Assembly: GCA_016197205.1 (NCBI GenBank)
Contig: JACPWG010000027.1
Coordinates: forward strand, 1 to 34,188
Reading direction: 5' to 3'
Origin: Planctomycetota bacterium
Lineage (GTDB): Bacteria > Planctomycetota > MHYJ01 > WSZJ01 > JACPWG01
DNA length: 34,188 nucleotides
Both the position numbers and the translations under genes were made by a program. A model generated the notes under the pieces. That model did not search any database, was not told the DNA's origin, and saw only the letters and a list, made by a program, of their open reading frames with translations. This document shows positions 1-9,185 of the stretch, one piece after another. Each line of letters begins with the position of its first letter. Within the stretch, counting starts at the first letter, position 1.

Positions 1-1059
1 GGGCTGACAATCAGCGAGTTAAGCGCCCCGCCAGCCTTGCGCTCATTTTGGCGAATGCCAGTTCGCCGCTCCAAGTTGTTAAAGAAAGGCTTGGTTTCGA
101 TTACGTCATTCAATCAGATTCGCCGCTTCATCGCCAAAGAGAAGATTGATTTGCTATTGCTCTACAACTTGCCGCAAGCCCCGTTGCTGCATTTAGCTGA
201 ATGCCACACACATTTTGATCTGGCGGATGACCTGGTCGCGATGATGGAAGTCGAGCTTGGCATCATCGCCAAAGCTGGGATGATGGCGGCGGCCAACGCC
301 GTGCAAAAACACATGCTAGCTAAAGCTGAAACAGTCACGGTTGCTTCCAGCGTGTTGGCGGAGCAGATCAAACGCCCTGTGTTAATGCTGCCGAATGGCG
401 CTGATGTGGACGAACTGGATCAAATTGATGACAGGGAATGGCGAGCACATAAGCCAGGGCCGACGGTCGGTTTTGTCGGCGCATTTGAATACTGGGTGGA
501 TTTTGAGCTGGTTCTAAAAACAGCTCGCCGCTTGCCTCACCTGACTTTTTTGCTGGTTGGCAGCGGCAGAAGATTGGCGGACATCAATCGCATGATTGCT
601 GAATTCAATCTGAAGAATGTCGTGTTGACCGGAGCAAAGCCTTACCGCGAAGCGATGAGTTACGTTGCCGGTATGGATGTCTGCTTGCTGCCGTTTACCA
701 AAGATGCAGTTTCGGATGGCTCGTGTCCGTTGAAACTGTTCGAGTACGCTGCGTTGCGAAAACCGATTGTCAGCACCCCGACTCGTGAAGTTTCCCGAAT
801 TGGTCAGGGTTGGATTTCATTTGCCGACGACGATGCAGGTTTTGCCGATGCCATTGAATCCTTACTTGCCGACCGCCGCGCCGTTATTCAGGCAGGCGAA
901 GCCGGTCGGGCAATGGTCGAACAGCTTTATAACTGGCCGAATCTGACGCGGCAATTTGAAGAACTGCTGCTCAAAGGTGCAGTGCCGAGCTTTGAACCGG
1001 CCAGAACCCGCCGCCTGGTATTGGAAACCCTGGCGTCGGATTTAGAGCCTCAGCCTTGA
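1..1059 (+). CDS. Glycosyltransferase, GT4-like (5' end outside window)
   Basis: Probable cytoplasmic GT-B glycosyltransferase that moves a sugar from an activated donor onto a polysaccharide or lipid acceptor. The frame is open from base 1, so the N-terminus lies outside; the TTG at 37 is only the first start-like codon inside. The visible part has the inter-domain stretch HFDLADDL (typical 'DxxDD' of this group), then LPNGADVDEL, the second Rossmann domain opening PTVGFVGAFEYWVDF, LLVGSGRR, and the donor-site region VCLLPFTKD followed by CPLKLFEYAALRKPIVST, where family 4 enzymes carry the acidic residue of the EX7E region. Codon use and GC are unlike everything right of about 1408. Acceptor and pathway cannot be told. 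Family assignment is confident, the subfamily is not. Confidence 0.85.
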   Translation, partial: GLTISELSAPPALRSFWRMPVRRSKLLKKGLVSITSFNQIRRFIAKEKIDLLLLYNLPQAPLLHLAECHTHFDLADDLVAMMEVELGIIAKAGMMAAANAVQKHMLAKAETVTVASSVLAEQIKRPVLMLPNGADVDELDQIDDREWRAHKPGPTVGFVGAFEYWVDFELVLKTARRLPHLTFLLVGSGRRLADINRMIAEFNLKNVVLTGAKPYREAMSYVAGMDVCLLPFTKDAVSDGSCPLKLFEYAALRKPIVSTPTREVSRIGQGWISFADDDAGFADAIESLLADRRAVIQAGEAGRAMVEQLYNWPNLTRQFEELLLKGAVPSFEPARTRRLVLETLASDLEPQP

Positions 1060-1100
1060 ACGCTCCTTATTTAGTCTGATCTGTAAATTTCAAAAAACTC

Positions 1101-1105
1101 GGAGG
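1101..1105 (+). promoter_or_regulatory. Ribosome binding site of the MBL-fold gene
   Basis: A perfect GGAGG lies six bases before the ATG at 1112. It fixes the start of the secreted metallo-beta-lactamase-fold protein and shows the gene was translated in its original genome. Confidence 0.7.
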
Positions 1106-1111
1106 TCTGAA

Positions 1112-1408
1112 ATGAAGAAAGCTGTTTTAGCCTGCTTCCTGCTGTCGTTGTGTGCATCGGTGAACTCCGCTCAACAAAGTAAAAAACAGAGTAAAACTCA
1201 GGTTGTGTTACTCGGCACTGGGACGCCGAATGCCGATCCCAATCGTTTCGGGCCGGCAGTTGCCATCGTCGTGAACGACGTTCCATACGTGATTGATAGC
1301 GGAGCGGGAGTGGTTCGCCGTGCAGCGGCGGCGGCTCAAAACGGAGTAAAAGGTTTGGCTGTGGCAAATCTGCGGAGGTTGTTCATCACGCATCTGCATT
1401 CGGATCAC
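1112..1408 (+). pseudogene. MBL-fold metallo-hydrolase, 5' fragment cut at the HxHxDH motif
   Basis: The first 20 or so residues form a signal peptide (MKKAVLACFLLSLCASVNSA), so the product would be exported. It continues with VVLLGTGTP, a DPNRFGP segment and VIDSGAGVVRR, features of RNase Z/arylsulfatase-like metallo-beta-lactamase-fold hydrolases, and reaches the zinc-binding motif THLHSDH at 1388-1408. After that His codon the frame turns into Arg/Pro-rich nonsense antisense to the neighbouring kinase gene, and the remaining two thirds of the fold (later His/Asp ligands) are missing. The frame continues by chance to 2485. The gene is complete in the signals it shows but truncated by the junction, probably an assembly chimera rather than a natural pseudogene. 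Confidence 0.75.
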
Positions 1409-1412
1409 CCAC
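1403..1412. other. Chimeric junction between low-GC and high-GC DNA
   Basis: Left of this point the (+) strand encodes an MBL-fold protein up to its HxHxDH motif. Right of it the (-) strand encodes the C-terminal TPR region of a kinase. Both genes lose similarity to their own families within the same few bases, and GC rises abruptly from roughly half to about 70%. Reads spanning the point would decide between a misassembly and a real recombination site. Confidence 0.75.
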
Positions 1413-4192
1413 GCCAGCACCCGCCGCAGGTCCGCGCGCCCCGTGCGCGCAATCTCCGCCCGCAACTCGCGCACGGCATCCGCCGCCTCCACCGATGCGC
1501 GCGCCTCTTCGCCGAGCTTGCGCAACAGGTGCGCCCGTCCCAGTCGGGCGGAGGCGAGGCTCCCCTTCAGCTCCTGGCGGCCGCCGCGATGCACGAGGCG
1601 TTCCAGCAGCTCCACGGCTTTGTCGTGGCCGTCCAGCTCGCCGAAGGACTCCGCCGGCGGCGGCGTCGCCGTCTCGTGCCTCGACGAATAGGCGGCGAGC
1701 GCCAGCAGGCCCCCAAGCGCGAGCGCCGCGCCACCCGACATCGGCATGGCGAGCCAGAGCCCGCGCCGAACCATGCGATTGCTCACCGTGGGAAAGAGGC
1801 TCCGCGGTCGCGCGATCGCCGCGCCACGCCGCGCGAGGACTTCCGCCTTCGACCGGTACGCCGACGCCAACACCTCCGCCAAGTCCATCCGCCCCTCGTT
1901 CAGCACCAGGTGCTCCAGCATGCCGATCCCCCGGCCGTACTCCAGCCCGCCTTCGTCCAGCTCCCCCTGACTCGCGCGCGCGGCCGCGCGCGCCAGGCAC
2001 GCCCGCGCCAGCTCCCCGCCCGACCGGCCGCGCTCCCCGCCGGACCGCTCCAAGAGGTCGATCGCGCGCCCCTGGTCGAGCACGGCCACGCTCGCCAGGT
2101 CTTGCGCAAGCGAGACCTCCGCACGCGCGAGATACGCCGCGGCCAGGGAAGCCGCCGGCTCCTGCCGCCCCTCCTGCCGCCCCAGCTTTTCCAGGAGCCC
2201 CACGGCGTGGCTGCAATGGGCAAGCGCCTCGCCCGGGCTGCCCAGTTCGAGAAGCACGCCCGCCTTGTGGACATGGGCCGCGGCAAGCGGCTCCCGAAAG
2301 TCCATCGCCGACCGCCCGCGCCCCTCTCGCTCGAGAAGCGCGATCGCTTGCTCGTAGTCGGCCTTCGCGGCCAATGCGTCCCCCTTCGCCTTTCGCACGT
2401 GTCCGCGCCGAAGAAGCGTCCTCGCGGTCAGTTCGCCCAACTCCGCCCCGGTGTCCCGCTCCCCAGAAGCAGCCAGCAACTCTAGCACGCGGTCGTAGGC
2501 GGTTTCCGCGGCCGCCAGGTCGCCGATCCCGGCAAGGAGCTCCGCCCCCTCCGAGCGCGCGAGCGCCAACTCCGCGGCGAGGTCGACCTGGGCCTCGTCG
2601 TTCACCAGCCGCTCCAGCAACTCCACCGAACGTTCAATCGAGGCGCGCGCGCCCGCCAGGTCCCCCGCGATACCCAGCAGCCGGCCCTTCAGCCCGAGCA
2701 GCGTCGCCAGGAAACCCTCCAGCTCCGACCGCCCCTCCGCGACGCTCCACTCCAGCAGCGACTCGGCCTCCTCGCAGATCACGAGGTCGGCGAGGGCGAG
2801 ACTCCGACGAAAACCTGAGCGCGGCGCTGAGGCTGCCTCGCCGCGCGGCTCGGCTTCGACCTCACCGCCGGCGAGGGCCGCGGCATCGTCGGCGGCCCCC
2901 GCCGCGAGCGCGAGGTCGAGCCACTCCCGAGGGTCGTCCCACGACTCCTCGGCGGGGAGCGGCCCGTCCGGGAGCGCGGGCAGCGGGGGCTGGAAGCGGA
3001 GGTACTCCCGCCGCGTGGCCTGCGCGTACGCGTCACGGAGCGAGGCGGCCGCATGCCCCAGGCTCGTCCACCGCTTTTCCGGCCGAGGCTCGAAACAGCG
3101 GCGCAGCACCTCCGCCACTTTGGCCGGCATCGGCACCGGAAAGCCGCCGCCGGGTTCCGCCCGCAGGCGCTCCACGAGAAACTCCCCGGCCTTGGGACCG
3201 ACGCCCCAGGCCGGCCGGCCCGTGAAGAGCTCGAGCACCGAGGCGCCGAAGCTCCAGACGTCCGTCGCGCGCGTCAACCGCGGCAGGTCAGCGCCCGCGG
3301 ACTCCTCCGAGGAGCGGAGGGCGATCTCCGCCTGCTCCGGGGAGCAATAGGGGGGCGAGAACCCGCCGGAGAAGGTCACGCCCGAGTCTTGCGAATACCG
3401 GTACGGCGAGCGGGCGGCCGGCCCGCGGTCCAGACTCGCGCGCGCCCGCGCCAGCCCGAAGTCCGCGACCTTGGCCACGCCGTCGCCCGTCAGGAGGCAG
3501 TTCCCGGGCTTCACGTCCTGGTGCACCAGTCCCAGCTCGTGCGCCGCGTGCAAACCCCACGCGAGTTGGATCGCCACGTCCAGGATCGCTTCCAGGGACG
3601 CGCAGCGGCCGGCCCGGAGCCACTCCAGGAGCGAGCCGCCATCCACGTACTCCGCGAAGAGCAGCAGACGGTCGCCGTGGCTGCGGAAGAAGCGACACGA
3701 CGTGAGGTGCGGATGCTCGGGCAGTCGGGTCCAGGCCTGCAGCTCGCGGAGAAACACGCGGCGGGCGGAGGCGTGGTTCATGCGGGCGCTTTTCACGGCG
3801 AAGGGTTCCCCGGTCAGGAGGCTCCGGACCAGGTGCACCTCCCCCATGCCTCCCTGTCCGAGCTTCCGTTCGACCACGTAGTCGTCGAGGAGAACGTTGC
3901 CGGGCGCCCATCGAAGTGAGTTCCCAACTTTTTTTTGCGCAGGCCCCGCGGCCGAAGCGGGTGCGGGTTCCCGGACCGTCGCGCGCGCGGGGCGGCGCGG
4001 GGGCGGGGGCGGCGTAGCGGCGCTCGGCGGGCCGCTCAGGCTGGGTAGTGTCTCGTCGTCGCGCGCCGGAGCGGGCAGGGTCGCGACGAACCGGGCCCCG
4101 CAGCCCACGCAGGTCGCACGGCGGCCGAGGCTGCCCTCCTCCGCGTGAAAGGTCTCACCGCACGAGGGACATTGGAGACGGAGGAGGCCCAT
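1409..4192 (-). CDS. Zinc-ribbon Ser/Thr protein kinase with TPR-like array (3' truncated)
   Basis: Eukaryotic-like protein kinase, 928 genuine residues visible. An N-terminal zinc ribbon has Cys 8, 11, 28 and 31 (CPSC and CVGC), followed by a Pro-rich linker. The kinase domain covers roughly residues 105-390: glycine loop GQGGMGE (112-118), ATP Lys134 in FAVK, catalytic loop HQDVKPGN (224-231; the usual HRD is HQD, a non-RD kinase), DFG 244-246, SPEQA, and DVWSFGASVLELFTG. Then come many TPR-like helical repeats of about 45 residues with the recurring phrase 'AxxLLExL', one membrane helix at 811-837, and more repeats. The start ATG at 4192 is directly followed by the zinc ribbon. The protein breaks after LAW at the junction; 66 further codons to 1208 are read from foreign antisense DNA. 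Likely a membrane-tethered signalling kinase with a protein-binding array; substrate unknown. Confidence 0.9.
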
Positions 4193-4542
4193 GGCCGGTC
4201 CTTGGAGGGTTGGGGGCTGCGTGGGAAAACACCGGTCATTTTACACCCGGGTTGGGTCCAAGGCCATATACTATTCCCCCGCAGGATTTGCGCGTCAAGC
4301 GCAAATCTTGCGGGGACAATGCCCAATGACCAATTTCCAAGGACCAATCAATACCCAAATGACCAATGACGAAGGGCTTGCGCTCCAGCAGCAAAGAAGA
4401 ATGACGGCGTAGCGGCCCTGACGCCGGTCACATGTTCAGTTTGGTCGTTCGGGCTTCGTCATCGATTGGTCCTTGGTCATTGTCGCTTGGTCATTCGTCA
4501 GCGGGCTTTGGTTGCGGCCACCGGCCGCGTTAGGGAACAGTG
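4193..4542. other. Divergent intergenic region with ATGACCAAT-type repeats
   Basis: No gene is seen. The stretch between the divergent kinase and FHA genes holds a strong hairpin (4277-4315) and scattered copies of an ATGACCAAT-like motif: direct copies at about 4324-4371 and reverse-complement copies (TTGGTCATT, ATTGGTCC) at about 4463-4500, forming a loose inverted repeat. AT content is higher than in the flanking genes. Any kinase promoter should lie in its left part, but no convincing -35/-10 pair could be fixed. Confidence 0.5.
4277..4315. repeat. Hairpin with 17-bp arms upstream of the kinase gene
   Basis: The arm CCCCGCAGGATTTGCGC at 4277-4293 pairs with 4299-4315 with one mismatch across a five-base loop (GTCAA). 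It lies 85-123 bases upstream of the kinase start, so it could be a repeat unit or act in the leader transcript. There is no T-run on either side that would make it a classical terminator. Confidence 0.6.
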
Positions 4543-4803
4543 ACCCGAGCTGAGGCTAGACTCGACCGAGGGCGGCAAATGGCTGGATCATGGCTCCGCG
4601 TCCCGCTAGAGGCGGGCGGAATTTGAAATTTGAAATTTGACTTTTTGCAATTTGAAATTCGGTCAGGCCGTATGGGTCGAATGCGGGACTTTTACACAGA
4701 GACGCGGAGACGCAGAGGCCGGGCGCTGAATCCACCGTCCTCTACCGGCGATGATCTCGGGCAAGGCACGGAGAGATTGATTTTGGCTTCACTTCGGCTT
4801 GTC
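4543..4803 (+). repeat. 261-bp interspersed repeat, copy 1
   Basis: The same sequence occurs in reverse complement at 33552-33812. Both copies are 261 bases and by eye about 85% identical. They share the landmark phrases GGCGGCAAATGGCT, TTTGAAATTTGACTTTTTGC, ACACAGAGACGCGGAGACGC, CCACCGTCCTCTACCGGCG and GCTTCACTTCGGCTTGT. No reading frame is conserved between copies. The 'cacagagacgc' phrase is, from general knowledge, a common intergenic repeat motif in several uncultured bacterial lineages. Confidence 0.85.
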
Positions 4804-4933
4804 GATACGGAATGCCCCTCCAGGGGGCAACGGCGCTGCCGGCCATGCTTGCATGGGGAGGCGGCCCGCGGGTATCATGCTGCCGGCACGGCAGACTGCG
4901 GAAACCTCCGGCAAGAGCGGGAGAGGCGACCAG

Positions 4934-6631
4934 GTGACGGAACACGATCGCCTGTTCCTGCGACTCGCGCTGAACGCGCGGTTTCTGACGCAGGGACAGA
5001 TCGACCGGGTCATGCGCGAGCTCGGTCCCACGACGGATCCGGCGGAGCCTCTCGCCGTCGCGCGCGCGTGCAGTGCGCGAGGGCTCATCAGCCTCCCACA
5101 GTGGCAGTCGGTCCTGACGGCGTTCGAGTACACGCTTGCGCGGCGGGAAGACAAGCTCCTGGGACACCTCGCGGTCAAGCAGGGCCGTGCCGCGCAACCA
5201 AACGTGCAGCTTGCGCTCGACGAGCAGAAGCGCGCCTGGGAGGTGGGGCGCGTGCCGATCCCGCGGCTGCTGGACATGCTCGCGGCCCAGGGGCAGCTCT
5301 CGGCCGGGGCCGCAGCGGAGCTGCTCGCGGAGAGGGCGGGAGCGAAGGCCGCCACGCCCGAGGAGGACGAGGGCCGGGAAGAGGACACGCCGACCCTCCC
5401 CTACCAGTCCCTTTCCCCGGTGGACGCGGAGAGCGTTTCCCAGACGGACACCACGGGTTGGCTTACGCAGGAAACCGGCCAGGACGCGGGTCGCATCTTT
5501 CCCGTCGCGTGCCGGAGCATGATCGGCCGCCAGAACGGGTTTCCCGTCCCGCTCGCCGATGCGCAGGCCTCTCGCGAACACGCGCGAATCGACTTCGATC
5601 CCGTGACGGGGACCCACCTCCTTGCGGATCTGAAGAGCCGGAACGGGACCCTGCTCAACGACAGCCGGGTGGACGGGAGTCGAAGGATCGTCTCCGGGGA
5701 CCGCATCCGGATCGGCGACACGACTCTCAGGTTTCTCGCCCGCGCCGGTCTGGAACCTGGGTCCGCGCCGCCTCCGAGCGGACCTGGCGGACAGGGCCTG
5801 CAACCGCCGGGTCCTCTCGGCGCAGGCGAGACGGTCGTGCGCCGGCGTGCGCCCGAGCCGGCAGCCCCCGCGTTTCCCGCGTCTTCGCCGGGCGCGACCT
5901 ACGCACCCGACTCGCAGAGCGCGCACCCGGTGACTCCTTCCCAAACGCCGGCTCGCCCTTTGCCGACGGGCCTCGTCGGACGGATGACGGTCTTCCCTCC
6001 GCCTGCGCAGCGCCCGAGCTCATCGCCCGTGGTGAACCCGGGCCCGTCGCTCGTGCCACCGCCGACTCCAAAGACGGCGGGGGCGGCTGCAGCAGACTGC
6101 CGGCCCCCCGAGCCCCTGCTTGCACCGCCGCGGCCCCACGCCCGGCCCGAAGTGCACAGCCCGATTGCCGCCCTGCTCGCCCGAGTCGCCGTCGAACGCG
6201 GCTACCTGACGCGGGAGGGTTTCGCGTCGCTTGGGGCCGGCGTGGCCGACGCCTCGGGCGCCGACCTGGCCGACCTCCTGCTCGCGCGAGCGCTCCTGAC
6301 CCCGGCGGCGCTCACCGCCGTGCTCCCCGCGCTCGTCGCCGAATTTCAAGCGGCCCTCGAACCCGCCGAGGCGCGTCGGGACGACTCGCGGCTGGCGGGC
6401 GACGCCGTGGAGCGGGGCTGGCTCCTGCCGGAGGACTTCGCCGAAGTCGTGCAGCGCCAGGCCGCCGAGAACGCCGCGGGGCGGGCCACGCCCCTCGCGG
6501 CTCTGCTCTGCGAAGGCGGCTTTCTCACGCCACGTCAGGTCCTGAGACTGCTCGAGGGCCCGGCTTCGGGCCCGGGCGGCAGCTCGACCGCCCCCTCGAC
6601 CGCCCCCTCGACGCCGAAGATGCGACGATAG
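4934..6631 (+). CDS. FHA-domain protein with flanking helical modules
   Basis: Predicted cytoplasmic adaptor, 565 residues. The chosen start is GTG 4934, with GGGAGAGG about eight bases upstream and the first sensible protein sequence (TEHDRLFLRLALNARFLTQ) right after it. Residues 1-135 form alpha-helical modules of the 'LxxLAVKQGR...LDEQ' kind, reminiscent of helical N-domains of GspE/MshE-type proteins (tentative). Residues 190-270 are an FHA domain: IGR (197-199), SREHA (213-217) and SRNGT (235-239) are the canonical phosphothreonine-binding motifs. A long Pro/Ala-rich linker follows, then a second helical region (from about 400) repeating the phrase 'ERGYLTRE/ERGWLLPED/EGGFLTPRQ', apparently three copies of one module also seen at the N-terminus. 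The 3' end overlaps the convergent TPR gene by 97 bases. An FHA protein near Ser/Thr kinases suggests reading of phosphothreonine marks; the partner is unknown. Confidence 0.85.
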   Translation: MTEHDRLFLRLALNARFLTQGQIDRVMRELGPTTDPAEPLAVARACSARGLISLPQWQSVLTAFEYTLARREDKLLGHLAVKQGRAAQPNVQLALDEQKRAWEVGRVPIPRLLDMLAAQGQLSAGAAAELLAERAGAKAATPEEDEGREEDTPTLPYQSLSPVDAESVSQTDTTGWLTQETGQDAGRIFPVACRSMIGRQNGFPVPLADAQASREHARIDFDPVTGTHLLADLKSRNGTLLNDSRVDGSRRIVSGDRIRIGDTTLRFLARAGLEPGSAPPPSGPGGQGLQPPGPLGAGETVVRRRAPEPAAPAFPASSPGATYAPDSQSAHPVTPSQTPARPLPTGLVGRMTVFPPPAQRPSSSPVVNPGPSLVPPPTPKTAGAAAADCRPPEPLLAPPRPHARPEVHSPIAALLARVAVERGYLTREGFASLGAGVADASGADLADLLLARALLTPAALTAVLPALVAEFQAALEPAEARRDDSRLAGDAVERGWLLPEDFAEVVQRQAAENAAGRATPLAALLCEGGFLTPRQVLRLLEGPASGPGGSSTAPSTAPSTPKMRR

Positions 6632-7002
6632 GTCTCGGCGTAGTACTGGGCCGCCTGTCCGACGCCCGCGGCCGGATCGACGCGGGCCGCGGCTTCGAAG
6701 CAGGCCACGGCCTCGCGCGGCCGACGGACGTCGCCATAGGTGAGGCCGAGGACGAAGAGCCCGCGCTGGCGCGTGGCGCGGTCGTCGGGGGGGAGGCGGG
6801 CGAGCGCGCCGCCGAGCAACTCGAAGGCGAGGTCGATTTCGCCGAGGAGCTTTTCGACGATCCCCAGTTCGACCTGGAGGGCAGCGTCGGCCGGTCGCTC
6901 GGTCAGACGCCGACGCAGGTCAGCGCGCGTGGCATGCAGGGTCTGGAGCGGGGAGGGATCGGCCTCGCCGGCGCCCGGGCGGACTTCCTCGTATTCGGCC
7001 AT
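6535..7002 (-). CDS. Small TPR-repeat protein
   Basis: 155-residue soluble helical protein without signal peptide. Residues 40-125 contain at least two TPR-like hairpins (AALQVELGIVEKLLGEIDLAFELL and FVLGLTYGDVRRPREAVACFEAAARVDP phrases), so it is probably a protein-protein interaction module. ATG 7002 is preceded by GAGGAG at five bases. It follows the membrane spermidine-synthase-like gene by 39 bases on the same strand and is very likely co-transcribed with it. Its last 97 bases overlap the 3' end of the FHA gene on the other strand, an unusual long convergent overlap; both tails are Pro/Gly/Ser-rich low complexity, so one stop may have drifted. No specific family recognised. Confidence 0.75.
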   Translation of the reverse strand: MAEYEEVRPGAGEADPSPLQTLHATRADLRRRLTERPADAALQVELGIVEKLLGEIDLAFELLGGALARLPPDDRATRQRGLFVLGLTYGDVRRPREAVACFEAAARVDPAAGVGQAAQYYAETYRRIFGVEGAVEGAVELPPGPEAGPSSSLRT

Positions 7003-7041
7003 GGGGCTCCTCGCAAAATTCTCCGCGCTGGAACAGCACCG

Positions 7042-9153
7042 TCAGGAACCCGGGGACGCGGCTTTGGCGGTTGCGACGCGGGCCTGCTGAGCAGTCCCCG
7101 CCGGCACCCGGCGCGCGGCGGCAAGCGCGACGGCATAGCACAGCCCGCCGAGGACGAGCACGCTTCGAAACCCGGCAGCCAGCGCGAGGACGAAGGCGAG
7201 GATCGTCCCGAGCACCGAGGCGGCGGCGTTGACGGCCCACAGCCAGGGAAGAGCGTCGGGTCGAGCGGTCGCGACGGCGCGCAAGCCGAGCGGGTACGGC
7301 ATCCCCAGCGCGAAGCCGAGGGGGAAGAGGGCCAGGACGGTGAGGCCGATGCGTGCCGCGAGCGGCAGCCCGAGGGTGGCGTTGAGGAAGGCTCGCCAGG
7401 TCAACTCGTGGGCGGCGAGGAGCGCCATGGCCAGCCCGCAGGCCACGCGCATCGCGCCCGCGCCCGCGCAGACGGGCTCGCCGCCTTCGCCACGGCGGCG
7501 GGTCCAGGCGCTGCCGAGGGACGAGGAAGCGAGGAGGCCGGCCAGCACGACCGCGAGGCTGTAGACCGGGTGCCCGAGATAGAGCTGGAAGCGCTGCAGG
7601 AGCACGACCTCGACGAGGGAGAAGCCGAGCCCGACGGCGACGATCGAGCGAGCCGGGTCCGCGACGCCGCGCCGGGCCAGGGCCTCGCGCGCCAGCGTGA
7701 CGACGCGAAGCGTTTGCTGGGGCGGCTCGAGGAAGAACCGGTTCACCGACAGGAGCCCGCCGGGGGCAAGGTGCGCAAGGTAGTCGTCGAACGCCTCGGC
7801 GGTGTACAGGTTGTTTTCCGAGAGCGCGTAGGCGCCGGCCGCGGTCGCCGCGAACGTGTCCACCATCGAGAGCTGGAGGATGTCGTAGCGCTCGTGGGTG
7901 GAGCGCAGAAAATTCCGTCCGTCGTCGACGACGATCCGAACGCCGGATCGGTCATACAGAAACCCAGCGAACTCGCCGCACCGGCCGCGGACCCAACCCA
8001 CGATGTCCGCGTTCAGCTCCACGCCCGTCACGTCCTTCGACCCGAACCAGAGCGCGGTCAGCACGTCGCGGCCACCCCCCGCCCCGAGCACCAGCGTCTT
8101 CGCGCCGGGGCGGAGGTGGTGCGGGAGGGCCGTGATGTCCCATGCGAGGTATTCGTGGGCGTGGAGGTCGCTTCCGAACCGCGTGATGGGCGTCTCGGAG
8201 GCGCCGTCGATGGTGACGAGGTATTGGCGCGGCAGCCAGCCGTCGAAGCGCGCGCTCAGGCCCCAGGAGAGGAAGGAGTAGGCGGAGGGCCGCGCCGGAT
8301 CGTAATAGTCGAGCAGGGCGAGACGCGAGTGGGCGTTCCACTTCACCTCGAGGACCGGCAAATCCTCCTCCCGCTCATTCAGCTTGACGGTGCGCACCTC
8401 CATGCGAACGCCCGCGTGCCGGGCGACCAGGGCGGCGGCAAAGAGCACGACGGTCGCGAGCGCGAGCGTCGCGCGAGGGGAGCACGGATCGCGCGGGGCG
8501 AGTGCGAGTGCGAGTGCGCCAACCCCCGCCGCGAGGCCGACCCCGAGCAGGCCGCCGACTCCGCCGAGCCCATCGAGGATCGGGATCGCAGCGACACAAC
8601 CCAAGGATGCGCCGAGGAGGTCGACCGCGTAGAGCGAGGAGACGCGGCGCGGATCGGAGCGGAAGATCGTGGCGGTGACCCAGCCGCCGGCGCAAAACGG
8701 GAGACCGCAGGAGGCGAAGTGCGCTACGAGGAGGAGCGCGCCGCGCGGGGAGAGGCTCGGCGTTTCCACGACGAAGAGGAGGAGCGCGAGCGGAACGGCG
8801 GCGGCGACGGCGAAGAGGTTCAGCCCTTGGCCGAGCGCGAGGCGGAGCGCCCGGGCGTCGATCGCGCCGCAGGGGAGGACGGCCACGGGGCGGACGTAGC
8901 TCCGTACGGCCCCGATCGCGATGCCCAGAAGCGACACGGAAAGCACCGCGAACGTGAAGTGATACCACATCACGACGGAGAGAACGCGCGTGAGGAGGAT
9001 TTCGAGCAAGAGGGTCAGAAAGCAGGCGACAAAGAGCGTCCCGTGGAGGAGGGCGGAGGACGGGCCGGGTACGGCCGCGGCGGGCCCTGAAACCGGAACG
9101 GCGGACGGTGACGCGGAGGCGTGCGTGACCGAGGTCGACGGCGAGGGGTCCAT
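7042..9153 (-). CDS. Membrane-embedded spermidine-synthase-like protein
   Basis: 703 residues from ATG 9153 (a TTG at 9195 is possible but gives a less likely leader). Multiple membrane helices span about residues 35-250 (for example LFVACFLTLLLEILLTR). A soluble Rossmann methyltransferase-like domain follows: LVLGAGGGRD (354-363, SAM motif I), acidic Glu in GVELN (379), VVDDGRNFL (408-416), and SMVDTFAATAAGAYALSENN. More helices follow after about 515. The layout matches the 'spermidine synthase-like with N-terminal transporter-like helices' family of many environmental bacteria. A true aminopropyltransferase substrate site is not evident, so polyamine synthesis should not be assumed. It heads an operon with the small TPR protein. 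Product and substrate are unknown. Confidence 0.85.
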   Translation of the reverse strand: MDPSPSTSVTHASASPSAVPVSGPAAAVPGPSSALLHGTLFVACFLTLLLEILLTRVLSVVMWYHFTFAVLSVSLLGIAIGAVRSYVRPVAVLPCGAIDARALRLALGQGLNLFAVAAAVPLALLLFVVETPSLSPRGALLLVAHFASCGLPFCAGGWVTATIFRSDPRRVSSLYAVDLLGASLGCVAAIPILDGLGGVGGLLGVGLAAGVGALALALAPRDPCSPRATLALATVVLFAAALVARHAGVRMEVRTVKLNEREEDLPVLEVKWNAHSRLALLDYYDPARPSAYSFLSWGLSARFDGWLPRQYLVTIDGASETPITRFGSDLHAHEYLAWDITALPHHLRPGAKTLVLGAGGGRDVLTALWFGSKDVTGVELNADIVGWVRGRCGEFAGFLYDRSGVRIVVDDGRNFLRSTHERYDILQLSMVDTFAATAAGAYALSENNLYTAEAFDDYLAHLAPGGLLSVNRFFLEPPQQTLRVVTLAREALARRGVADPARSIVAVGLGFSLVEVVLLQRFQLYLGHPVYSLAVVLAGLLASSSLGSAWTRRRGEGGEPVCAGAGAMRVACGLAMALLAAHELTWRAFLNATLGLPLAARIGLTVLALFPLGFALGMPYPLGLRAVATARPDALPWLWAVNAAASVLGTILAFVLALAAGFRSVLVLGGLCYAVALAAARRVPAGTAQQARVATAKAASPGS

Positions 9154-9185
9154 GGTCGCGGCCCTTAGTACCGCCCCACGCAATT

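Noticed and set aside
1409..2485. Continuation of the MBL-fold frame beyond 1408
   Set aside because: It is antisense to the kinase TPR region and has no metallo-hydrolase features.
4630..9090. A 1486-codon open frame on the plus strand
   Set aside because: It runs through the FHA gene out of frame and antisense to the membrane protein, is Arg/Gly/Glu-rich and starts inside the 261-bp repeat. A GC-rich shadow.
7042..9153. Naming the membrane protein speE (spermidine synthase)
   Set aside because: Only the Rossmann/SAM-like core is shared; polyamine-site residues are not evident and the membrane helices differ from true SpeE.
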